A stretch of DNA of 26,002 nt from a virus: IMG/VR virus record IMGVR_UViG_3300020446_000070, positions 1-26,002 of that record, one strand, 5' to 3'. The stretch's first letter is position 1. Every line of letters starts with the position of its first letter. The notes below the pieces were generated by a model, which had not been told where the DNA came from, made no database searches, and saw only the letters and a program-made list of their open reading frames with translations. Below, one piece after another: positions 5,390-13,079 of this stretch. Position numbers and translations under genes: made by a program.

Positions 5390-7873
5390 TTGAAACAACA
5401 GTTTGACACGTTATTGGCACAGTCGCTCGATCCGGCGCTCGAAGACGAGCAAAGGCGCATCGAAGCCGAAGGCGTAAATGAGGGCGTTGCCAAGTATCGG
5501 AAGATGCTGTTCGAGGGTAACATTTCTGACACTGGCGCTGGTCGTCAGATATTCAAAGAAACAATGGGGCTGGTCATTCCAGCAATCAAGAAAGCACAGA
5601 CAGAGGCAGTCGAAGGTATCGCTAACAGTGGGCCTGGAGTACGTCCTGTTTGGTGGTGGTACATCTCTTTTGTGTCACCAGAGAAGCTAGCGTATATCGC
5701 GCTCCGGTCAGTACTTGGAGTTCGCATGGTAAAGGCTGGGTATGGACGCCCAGCGCGGAGCATATGTTTGAGCATAGGTCTGGCTGTTAAACAGCAAGTA
5801 GAATTCGAAAAGTGGTTGAGGGATAGTAAAGATGAAGCCAAGAACACCGGTGGCCCAGACTTGGCGGCACGTCTTGTCCGCACGGCGAAGAACTTCAACC
5901 AGCGTCAGTGGGGCAACTGGTCACGACGCATCAAGTCAATCGAAACACTCGATTGGCGACGAGATGTGCGAATGCACATCGGAGCAAAAATCCTCGAACT
6001 CGTCATCGAAAACGGTGGTGGGTTTTTCGAAATGAAATATGTGCAAGTCAGGAACAAGACAGAACGCCAAGTGTTTTTGTCTGACGCCTGTCGAGCCATG
6101 ATGGATGATATCAACAGCCAGATAGAAATCTCTGCGCCGACGTTGAAACCTATGATCATAGAGCCAAGACCGTGGTCATGGGATGAAACAAACAAGCGGT
6201 ACGACGGTGGTTACTACATGGTCGACGTTGATTTCATACGCGGTGGTCTACACAAGCACACTGCTAGTTTAGACAATCCGTTCTCCCGCACCACACTTCG
6301 GGCAGCCAACTATCTTGGTTGGGTTGCTTGGCGTGTGGACGAAGAGGCTTTGGAGTTAGCAAGGGAAACATTCCTCCAAAATACTCAGGCCATTGCCTGT
6401 ATCCCCTCGCCTGACCCAGAGCCTCTTCCGGAGAGAAAGACAGACATCGAATGGGATGGTATGTCTAAGGCAGAACGCGCTGCATGGAAATACGATTTGA
6501 ACTGCATTCACGACCGCAATGCCAGCGAGGTATCGAAGCGTGAATCAGTGATACGCAAATTCAACCTGACCGATCAGGTGAAAGGACGTGACGTCTATAA
6601 CGTTATTAAATGTGATAGTCGTTCACGCTTTTACTATGTGACGCCGGATTGGAACCCGCAAGGCGACAGTCTTGCGAGAGGCACTATGCGTTTCGCGGAT
6701 GGTCAGCCCTTGGGTAAAGATGGTCTGTACTGGTTAGCAGTCAGACTGTGTAACACCTATGGGGAAGACAAGATAACATTCGATGAAATGCAAGAATGGG
6801 CGAAGGACAATCACGACTTGATTGTACAATCTGCGACCGAACCTTTTGGAAGAGAGGAGCGCCTTTGGACACACGCTGATTCAGAACTTGAGTTCTGGCA
6901 AACGTGTGTTGATTGGACACAAGCTACAGGCATGGATAACCCTGAGAAGTTTGTTTGTACTCTACCTGTTCATCAAGATGGTTCGAACAACGGTTTACAA
7001 TTATTGTCGTTGCTTGGTCGTGATCCTGTTGGTGCTAAACTAACGAACTGTTCTTCTTCTCCGGAGCGGTTCGACATCTACAGCGAAACAGCCGAAGTTG
7101 TTAAACGGTTGGTCGCTGACGACATTGCGAATGGTCGTCATCTAGAACAGGCACATCGTTGGATTGGAACTATAGACCGCGCTGTATGTAAACGCGCCTG
7201 TATGACCACATCCTACGGTGTGACCCCTAGAGGCATACAAGACCAGCTAATCAAAGACGGCTTCGTCGATAAGCTAGACGGTAGCCGTCTGGAGAACGCT
7301 GGGTATATGCGTGATAAACTTATGGTCGCGCTTGACCAGACCATCGTCGCATCACGACCTATCATGGAGTACTTTCAAAAGTGCGCCACGGCATTGGCAG
7401 AGTTCGATTTGCCACTGCGCTGGGTTACACCAGTGGGGTCAACGATTCAGCAATCGTATTGGAACGTAGCTAAGTCAGACGTGAAGACTGTCATGGGTAG
7501 TTACTTTCTGTGGGATGAGAATCCCGAAGGTGGGCTGAGTGTTCGTAAGCAGATGTTATCATCGAGCCCGAACATCATTCACTCTATCGATGCTGCATTG
7601 ATGCAGAAAGTTATCGTTGAGTTACGAGAGGAACACCATGTGTATTCCATCGCAGCAATACATGATAGCTTTGCTGTCCTACCTTGTCATGTTAGGCTTA
7701 TGCGTGACGTGATAAGACAAACCGCTCACCGCATGTTCAAAGGGAACTGGATCGAAGATAGCTTTCATCCGTATCTCAAAGAGTATGCACCGAACGTGGA
7801 CTTACCGGAGCCACCGGCTCAAGGTGAGTTCAATATTGAAGAGGTTCTCGATGCAGAGTATTTCTTCGCTTAG
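5390..7873 (+). CDS. T7-type single-subunit DNA-directed RNA polymerase
   Basis: Transcribes the phage genes from phage-specific promoters. The 827-residue protein (T7: 883) has the full catalytic set: Asp530 in HQDGSNNG, Lys601 and Tyr609 in AVCKRACMTTSYG, and Asp759 in IHDSF, equal to T7 D537, K631, Y639 and D812. It ends in FFA like the T7 C-terminal foot FAFA. The promoter specificity loop should lie around residues 676-708. The start is TTG at 5390, backed by a strong AGGGGG 7 nt upstream and by N-terminal likeness to T7 (EGVAKYRKML). The next in-frame Met, residue 39, would remove conserved sequence. It lies just after attP. Confidence 0.97.
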   Translation: MKQQFDTLLAQSLDPALEDEQRRIEAEGVNEGVAKYRKMLFEGNISDTGAGRQIFKETMGLVIPAIKKAQTEAVEGIANSGPGVRPVWWWYISFVSPEKLAYIALRSVLGVRMVKAGYGRPARSICLSIGLAVKQQVEFEKWLRDSKDEAKNTGGPDLAARLVRTAKNFNQRQWGNWSRRIKSIETLDWRRDVRMHIGAKILELVIENGGGFFEMKYVQVRNKTERQVFLSDACRAMMDDINSQIEISAPTLKPMIIEPRPWSWDETNKRYDGGYYMVDVDFIRGGLHKHTASLDNPFSRTTLRAANYLGWVAWRVDEEALELARETFLQNTQAIACIPSPDPEPLPERKTDIEWDGMSKAERAAWKYDLNCIHDRNASEVSKRESVIRKFNLTDQVKGRDVYNVIKCDSRSRFYYVTPDWNPQGDSLARGTMRFADGQPLGKDGLYWLAVRLCNTYGEDKITFDEMQEWAKDNHDLIVQSATEPFGREERLWTHADSELEFWQTCVDWTQATGMDNPEKFVCTLPVHQDGSNNGLQLLSLLGRDPVGAKLTNCSSSPERFDIYSETAEVVKRLVADDIANGRHLEQAHRWIGTIDRAVCKRACMTTSYGVTPRGIQDQLIKDGFVDKLDGSRLENAGYMRDKLMVALDQTIVASRPIMEYFQKCATALAEFDLPLRWVTPVGSTIQQSYWNVAKSDVKTVMGSYFLWDENPEGGLSVRKQMLSSSPNIIHSIDAALMQKVIVELREEHHVYSIAAIHDSFAVLPCHVRLMRDVIRQTAHRMFKGNWIEDSFHPYLKEYAPNVDLPEPPAQGEFNIEEVLDAEYFFA

Positions 7874-7911
7874 TACAGTAGAACTGCTACTAGCACAATT
7901 AGGGGATGCTT

Positions 7912-8091
7912 ATGTCCAACCGTGACTTTCAGTATGAGGACTTGCTCACTCGTTGTGCATTTATATTCTGGCAGATTGGTTATTTGCCGGAAGACTACAA
8001 GAAGAAACTAGCCAAGCATGGAATGAAGTATGACGAGTTCTGCGCGATGGCAATGATGTTTCATCCCGAACTAACCGAACCTAACCAATAA
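7912..8091 (+). CDS. Hypothetical small protein, 59 aa
   Basis: ATG at 7912 with AGGGG at 7901-7905 (6-nt spacing) is preferred over ATG 7906, which abuts the SD. The protein is helical and has aromatic and acidic residues (FIFWQIGYLPEDYKKKLAKHG). I recognise no family. It sits between RNA polymerase and ssDNA-binding protein, where T7 carries small regulators such as gp2, the host RNA polymerase inhibitor; likeness to gp2 is not visible. Confidence 0.6.
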   Translation: MSNRDFQYEDLLTRCAFIFWQIGYLPEDYKKKLAKHGMKYDEFCAMAMMFHPELTEPNQ

Positions 8092-8109
8092 CAAGGAAGA
8101 TCTAAAACT

Positions 8110-8661
8110 ATGGCAAAGCAAAAAGTAAGACCGATTGTCTCACCAGTAGCAACCAGCGCGTACGCATGGTTGGCACGACCAGACGAAGGACAGGAGTTCA
8201 GTGACGGTAAGTACAAAGTTACACTGGTACTGGACAAGGGTGATAAAGAAGTCAAAGACTTCATCGCAGACATCACCAGAGAAGCAGAGGCGCTTGCGAA
8301 GAAAGCGTGGGATGCTGTTCCGAAGAACATGCGTTATCCGTTCAAGGATGGTGACGATTCAGAAAAGGAAGAGTTCCACGGCAAGTGGCTGCTGACTGCA
8401 AAGACAAAGTTCCAGCCTGGATTTGTCGATCAGTTCAATAAACAAATCGATGAGGAAGACATCCCATCGAGCGGTGACCTGATACAAGCGTCATTCAGTT
8501 TGAAAGAGTATGCGACCGGCGGTGGCAAAGGTGTCACTAGTCAGTTGCGTAACGTTAGGCTGATTGAGAAACGCAATACGTCATCAGGCGCATCGAATGA
8601 TTTCGGTGATCCTATCGAGACACCGTCGGAGTCAGGCAATGACTTCGACATCGCGATATGA
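8110..8661 (+). CDS. Single-stranded DNA-binding protein (T7 gp2.5-like)
   Basis: Coats ssDNA during replication and recombination. The 183-residue protein starts MAKQKVRPIVSPVATSAYAW, has an OB-fold-like basic core with GKYKVTLVLDKGD, and ends in an acidic, aromatic tail (ESGNDFDIAI). Such a tail contacts polymerase and helicase in gp2.5-type proteins. AGGAAGA precedes the ATG. Its end overlaps the RusA-type gene by 23 nt in another frame, so the acidic tail codons double as the start of the nuclease gene. Confidence 0.85.
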   Translation: MAKQKVRPIVSPVATSAYAWLARPDEGQEFSDGKYKVTLVLDKGDKEVKDFIADITREAEALAKKAWDAVPKNMRYPFKDGDDSEKEEFHGKWLLTAKTKFQPGFVDQFNKQIDEEDIPSSGDLIQASFSLKEYATGGGKGVTSQLRNVRLIEKRNTSSGASNDFGDPIETPSESGNDFDIAI

Positions 8662-9088
8662 TTTTACGAGCGCAGTTGAAGAACACTTAGGACAGGCTGG
8701 GTACTTGGAATTCTTTATACCAGTTGACCCTGTACCAGCCTCTCGCCCTAGGGTGAGCAAGTGGGGAACGTACTACGGTAAGACATACGAAAACTTTAGG
8801 ACAAAAGTAAGAGAGGCTTTACGCAACCTGACTAACTTATCAGGTGAGCCAATGACCGGTCCTATACATTGTCTGATCGAGATTGTTGCTCCCAAACCGA
8901 AAACAACAAAGAGAGATTACCCGCGTGGCGACGTGGATAATTTTGCAAAAGGTCCACTCGATTCCATGACTTCACATGGTGGCTTCTGGAACGACGACGA
9001 CCAAATCACTGCACTAGCGGTGACCAAGAGATACGCCAAGTCGGATGAACCAACAGGCGTTAGAATAATTTATCAGGAGATAGAATGA
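8639..9088 (+). CDS. RusA-type Holliday junction resolvase
   Basis: Resolves four-way DNA junctions. The 149-residue protein has the RusA pattern: PVPASRPRVSKWG near residue 31, PRGDVDNFAKGPLDSM at 95-110 with metal-binding Asp98 and Asp100, and WNDDDQI at 117-123 with the third acidic site. Start ATG 8639 has GGAG 7 nt upstream and lies 23 nt inside the ssDNA-binding gene; a longer in-frame reading from 8564 has no support. In T7 this place is held by endonuclease I (gp3), also a junction resolvase, so the function seems kept by an unrelated family. The stop overlaps the next ATG. Confidence 0.9.
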   Translation: MTSTSRYDFTSAVEEHLGQAGYLEFFIPVDPVPASRPRVSKWGTYYGKTYENFRTKVREALRNLTNLSGEPMTGPIHCLIEIVAPKPKTTKRDYPRGDVDNFAKGPLDSMTSHGGFWNDDDQITALAVTKRYAKSDEPTGVRIIYQEIE

Positions 9089-9288
9089 CACAGATAGACA
9101 TACTCAAGAAACATTTCAAAGTAAGACCTTCAATCTCTAATCTTGAAGCACAAATGATGTATCGCATCCGCGCACTACCGCGACGGATTAAAGACCTTGA
9201 AGAAAACCATAAGATGCAATTCGAACGAGCAACCCGAACAGACCCAACAGGACAAAGATATGTCAGATACACAATCATCAATCACTAA
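9085..9288 (+). CDS. Small winged-helix protein (HTH_39-like)
   Basis: A 67-residue protein that overlaps RusA by the ATGA junction. It follows the plan of short phage winged-helix proteins: an N-terminal helix (IDILKKHFKVRPSISNLEA), a recognition helix (MYRIRALPRRIKDLEE), and a beta wing (TGQRYVRYTI). That order is typical of the HTH_39 group in phage replication modules. It probably binds DNA. It overlaps the primase-helicase start by 29 nt. Confidence 0.6.
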   Translation: MTQIDILKKHFKVRPSISNLEAQMMYRIRALPRRIKDLEENHKMQFERATRTDPTGQRYVRYTIINH

Positions 9289-10861
9289 AGCACACCAGCC
9301 TTGTGAAGACTGTGGCTCTTCTGATGCTCTCGCTGAGTACGACGACGGTCACACCTATTGTTTCTCATGCGAGAAGCACACATGGCTCGATGGAAGTCAG
9401 CCCGAAACTACAGTAGTAGCAGATGACTTAGTCACTGGACTACAGTACATTGCTATCACGAACCGCAAACTAAGTGAGGATGTGTGCAAGAAGTACGGCT
9501 ATGGTGTAGCCAAGGTAAACGGTAAAGTCTGCCACATCGCACCTTACAGAAATTTAAAAGGTGAGGTATGTGGTCAGAAGTTACGGTTCGAAGGTAAGCA
9601 GTTTCAAACCAGAGGCAACATGTCTTCGGTCCAACTGTTTGGTCAGCATCTGTGGAAACCAACCAAGCGCGTCGTCGTTTGTGAGGGCGAGGTTGATGCA
9701 CTGAGTTACCATGCGGTGACAAAGTCTTGGCCTGTCGTTTCAATTCCAAACGGATGTCAGTCTGCCAAACGTGCAATAGCTAACAACATAGAGTGGCTCG
9801 AAGGTTTCGAGGAAGTTTGCTTTATGTTTGATAACGATGAGCAAGGACAGAAAGCTGCGAAAGAATGTGCGGAGTTACTCTCCCCCGGAAAAGCTAGCAT
9901 CGCTCAGTTGGGTAAATACAAAGATGCAAATGAGATGCTGGTGGCTAACGCTGTAAAGGAGTTAGTCCAATCAGTTTATACAGCAACCGTACATCGTCCT
10001 GACGGTGTACTTAACGGAAAGGAAATATGGGATGTTGTTAGACAACCTGTTACGATGGGCGCAACATACTGTTTCCGTTCTTTCAACGACGCTCTCTTCG
10101 GCTTTCACAAAAGTACGATTGTCACGCTTACGGCTGGCAGTGGAGTGGGTAAAAGCACAATTGCAGCTCAGATTGCTTATTCGTTGGCTATCGATGAAAA
10201 TAAGACAATCGGTTATGTGGCTCTTGAAGAAAGCCTTGGACGCACTGGCTTGCGATTCATGTCCTACGCCATCGGTAAGCCGTTACACTTGCCACAAGAC
10301 GTCGAAGAAAAAGAACGGAAAGAAGCGTTCGACAAAAGTTTAGGAACTGGTCGGTTTATACTTTATGACCACTTCGGCTCACTGGATGCCGACCACCTTC
10401 TGAACAAACTTAAATACATGGTGCAAGCGTGTGGCGCTGAATTCTTATTCATCGATCACTTGTCTATCTTGTTATCCGGCGGTGACTTCATGGTCGCTGG
10501 TGGTGATGAGAGAAAGCAAATCGACTACACCATGACCAAACTCAGATCATTCGTACAACAGCATAATGTTGGGATGATGTTGATTTCACACCTGAGTCGT
10601 CCATCCGGTGACAAGGGATATGAAGACGGCATCGAACCTACGTTATCAAAATTGCGTGGCTCACAATCTACGGCACAACTGTCGGACATTGTATTGGCAG
10701 TCAGTAGGAACGCATCCGACGGTGAGAACCGGTTGAAGGTACGTTGCTTGAAGAACCGGCATGTCGGTAACACTGGCGAGGTTTGCGATTTGATCTACAA
10801 CCCGAACACCGGATTGCTTGAAGAAGCTACGGAGTTCGACGCAGAGGTAATCAAACTTTGA
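9260..10861 (+). CDS. DNA primase-helicase (T7 gp4-like)
   Basis: Makes primers and unwinds DNA at the fork. From ATG 9260 (AGGA 7 nt upstream) the protein has 533 residues (T7 gp4: 566). It has a zinc-binding domain with Cys15, Cys18, Cys34 and Cys37; a TOPRIM primase core with Glu142 in CEGEVDAL and Asp191/Asp193 in FDNDEQG; a linker; then a RecA-like helicase with Walker A GSGVGKST at 293-300, Walker B FLFIDH at 395-400 and motif H4 RGSQSTAQLSDIVLA at 466-480. An in-frame start at 9197 is less likely because it has no binding site. No internal start just after the zinc domain, as for T7 gp4B, is evident. Confidence 0.95.
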   Translation: MSDTQSSITKAHQPCEDCGSSDALAEYDDGHTYCFSCEKHTWLDGSQPETTVVADDLVTGLQYIAITNRKLSEDVCKKYGYGVAKVNGKVCHIAPYRNLKGEVCGQKLRFEGKQFQTRGNMSSVQLFGQHLWKPTKRVVVCEGEVDALSYHAVTKSWPVVSIPNGCQSAKRAIANNIEWLEGFEEVCFMFDNDEQGQKAAKECAELLSPGKASIAQLGKYKDANEMLVANAVKELVQSVYTATVHRPDGVLNGKEIWDVVRQPVTMGATYCFRSFNDALFGFHKSTIVTLTAGSGVGKSTIAAQIAYSLAIDENKTIGYVALEESLGRTGLRFMSYAIGKPLHLPQDVEEKERKEAFDKSLGTGRFILYDHFGSLDADHLLNKLKYMVQACGAEFLFIDHLSILLSGGDFMVAGGDERKQIDYTMTKLRSFVQQHNVGMMLISHLSRPSGDKGYEDGIEPTLSKLRGSQSTAQLSDIVLAVSRNASDGENRLKVRCLKNRHVGNTGEVCDLIYNPNTGLLEEATEFDAEVIKL

Positions 10862-10862
10862 T

Positions 10863-11246
10863 ATGGCACGAAGACAATCGACGGAAGAGCGCCGGTTGTA
10901 CAGACGAAAGAAGAAAGCAGACCTAGTAGCATATAAGGGCGGGGAGTGTGAACGTTGCGGTCAGAAATATCTACCAGACGTTTACGATTTTCATCATCGT
11001 GATCCAACCACGAAGAAATTCACATTAGATGTATCACGCATGTCAGCGGTGCGTTGGAGCGCAATCATTGAAGAGGCCGATAAATGCCATCTTCTTTGTG
11101 CGAATTGCCACCGCGAGATTCATGCGTTGAAAGAGGAAGAATACTTTGGAAAGCAAAACGATACTAATAGCAGACATCGAGACAGACGGATTCATAGCAA
11201 ACAAATGTCACTGCCTCTCGATATCGAACCTAGCAGCTCCGACTGA
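10863..11246 (+). CDS. HNH endonuclease, overlapping the DNA polymerase gene
   Basis: A 127-residue protein with a basic N-terminus (STEERRLYRRKKKAD) and an HNH nuclease core: CERC at 29-32, FHHRD at 43-47 with the catalytic His pair, and LLCANCHREIH at 77-87 with Cys79 and Cys82 as the second zinc pair. It cuts DNA and looks like a free-standing homing or phage nuclease. The ATG lies 1 nt after the primase-helicase stop and has only a weak, distant SD. The last 33 residues (from about 95) are read in a different frame over the first 101 nt of the polymerase gene and are charged, low-order sequence outside the nuclease fold. Confidence 0.85.
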   Translation: MARRQSTEERRLYRRKKKADLVAYKGGECERCGQKYLPDVYDFHHRDPTTKKFTLDVSRMSAVRWSAIIEEADKCHLLCANCHREIHALKEEEYFGKQNDTNSRHRDRRIHSKQMSLPLDIEPSSSD

Positions 11247-12885
11247 TATAATAACTTACGCGGACGCTGATGGATATCCAGCAATAGAAGAAGGATTGAA
11301 ACGATTACAAGAAGCAGACCACACTGTGTGGCACAATGGTTTAGGGTACGACCATCCAACGCTGGAGCGTTTGTATCCTGACTACCCCATTCCACATGAG
11401 CGAGTGTTAGACACTTTAGTATTGTCTAGATTGCACAACCCGATTCAGCGCAAGCACTCTTTGGAATATTGGGGCGAACAACTTGGACTAGCCAAGATTG
11501 AGTTTACAGATTTCGAAACGTTCACGCCAGCTATGGCAGAGTATTGTGAACGTGATGTGATGGTCACCACAAAAGTATATGAGCATCTATATAAGTCTAT
11601 GGATGGTTTCAAAGGATGGGGTGACGCCATCGAAATGGAACACCGGTTCGCATATGTAATTAACTTACAAGTCGAGCATGGGTTCAAACTGGATGTACAA
11701 AAAGCTGTCGACCTGTCAGCCGAACTCCGACAGGAAATGGCAGACATAGAGATAAAATTACAAGAAGCGTTCCCACCTATCGTGACTGAACGCTATTCAG
11801 AAAAGACAGGCAAAAGATTAAAGGACGGCGTCGAGGTGTTCAATCCTGGAAGTCGTATGCAAATAGCGCAAAGACTTATAGAGCGTTATGATTATGAGCC
11901 TGATACTTTTACTCCGACAGGGTCACCTCGTATCGACGAGGGTATCCTAGCCAAGCTGGATTACCCCGAAGCTAAGATGATATCTCGCTTTCTGTTTTGT
12001 CAGAAACAGTTGAGTCAAATTAGTGAGGGCGCATCCGGCTGGCTAAAGTGTGTGACTGATGCTGGCTATGTACATGGCAAGGTTAACACGATTGGCACGG
12101 CTACATCGAGGTGTAGTCATTGGGGTCCGAACATGGGGCAAATCTCGAAGCGTGATCTAAGGATGCGTGAGATGTGGTTGCCCGACGCTGGACACAAGCT
12201 GGTCGGTTGTGATGCTGACGCGCTCGAACTTCGAATGCTTGCTCACGACCTTGGTCACTTCGATGGCGGGGCGTATGCTGATGCATTGCTCAAAGGATCG
12301 AAGGAAGATGGTACTGATGTGCATTCGCGTACTGGCAAGGTTCTAGGTTTAGCCGACCGTGATATTGTCAAACGTGCAACGTATGCATTTTTGTACGGCG
12401 CTAGTAATCACAAGCTAGGTCAGATTATGGCTGACGCTGGTAAGAAGATGTCGGGTAAAGAAGTCCGACGTCGTATGGAACAAGGCATCACCGGCCTTGA
12501 TAAGTTAGTCAGCATTATCGCTGACAGGTGTGAGCGTGGATACATACTAGGCATTGATGGTAGACGAGTTCCCATCTTGTCACCGCATTCAGCATTGAAC
12601 TTTCGTCTGCAAAGCAGCGGAGCGATTGTGATGAAGAAAGCGTTGGTTGTGTTTCATTTCGACGTTGCGCCTAAAGCCGGTCATGTCGTCAACAACAAAC
12701 CTATCACCTTTAAATACTGCGCGAACGTGCATGACGAAGTTCAGCTTTCTGTTCAGCCGGAATACGCAAAGGAAATTGGTCAGCTATTTGCTAGGTCAAT
12801 TGAGATTGCTGGAACACTACTCGAACTGAAGTGTCCGGTGTCGGGCTCTTATGACATTGGTGATAACTGGAAGGAGACTCACTAA
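11146..12885 (+). CDS. Family A DNA polymerase with 3'-5' exonuclease
   Basis: Replicates the phage genome. The 579-residue protein (T7 gp5: 704) has exonuclease motifs Asp10/Glu12 (ADIETDG), Asp69 (HNGLGYDH) and Tyr133-x3-Asp137, then polymerase motif A with Asp356 (CDADALELR), motif B Lys409-x3-Tyr413 through Tyr417-Gly, and motif C His529-Asp530-Glu531. Tyr413 equals E. coli Pol I Phe762 and T7 Tyr526. The short length argues against a T7-like thioredoxin-binding insert. The start is TTG at 11146, with GAGGA 8 nt upstream; the exonuclease motif begins by residue 7, so a later start is excluded. It starts inside the HNH gene. Confidence 0.95.
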   Translation: MESKTILIADIETDGFIANKCHCLSISNLAAPTDIITYADADGYPAIEEGLKRLQEADHTVWHNGLGYDHPTLERLYPDYPIPHERVLDTLVLSRLHNPIQRKHSLEYWGEQLGLAKIEFTDFETFTPAMAEYCERDVMVTTKVYEHLYKSMDGFKGWGDAIEMEHRFAYVINLQVEHGFKLDVQKAVDLSAELRQEMADIEIKLQEAFPPIVTERYSEKTGKRLKDGVEVFNPGSRMQIAQRLIERYDYEPDTFTPTGSPRIDEGILAKLDYPEAKMISRFLFCQKQLSQISEGASGWLKCVTDAGYVHGKVNTIGTATSRCSHWGPNMGQISKRDLRMREMWLPDAGHKLVGCDADALELRMLAHDLGHFDGGAYADALLKGSKEDGTDVHSRTGKVLGLADRDIVKRATYAFLYGASNHKLGQIMADAGKKMSGKEVRRRMEQGITGLDKLVSIIADRCERGYILGIDGRRVPILSPHSALNFRLQSSGAIVMKKALVVFHFDVAPKAGHVVNNKPITFKYCANVHDEVQLSVQPEYAKEIGQLFARSIEIAGTLLELKCPVSGSYDIGDNWKETH

Positions 12886-13079
12886 TGTGGAAAGTCGTTG
12901 TAGTGGCTTGCAATCTATTCGCACCCGAACAGTGTCTAGTATTTGATGATGCATGGGGTCCATATCAAACAAAAGAACAATGCCTCGAACGTGGGGCCAT
13001 CATGGCTGAAGACGTACTAGAGATGTTACCACCATCACGTTTGTTTTGGCGTTGTGAAGCAGAAAAGGAGATGACATGA
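12885..13079 (+). CDS. Conserved hypothetical Cys-containing protein, 64 aa
   Basis: ATG shares its A with the TAA of the polymerase gene and the end overlaps the exonuclease start, so the three genes are coupled. The protein starts MWKVVVVACN and has three spaced cysteines (C9, C17, C33) and a GPYQTKEQCLERG stretch. Proteins of this plan (hydrophobic start, Cys, GPY-x-T-x-x-x-C) recur in phage and bacterial genomes, but I know no function. No clear signal peptide. Confidence 0.6.
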   Translation: MWKVVVVACNLFAPEQCLVFDDAWGPYQTKEQCLERGAIMAEDVLEMLPPSRLFWRCEAEKEMT

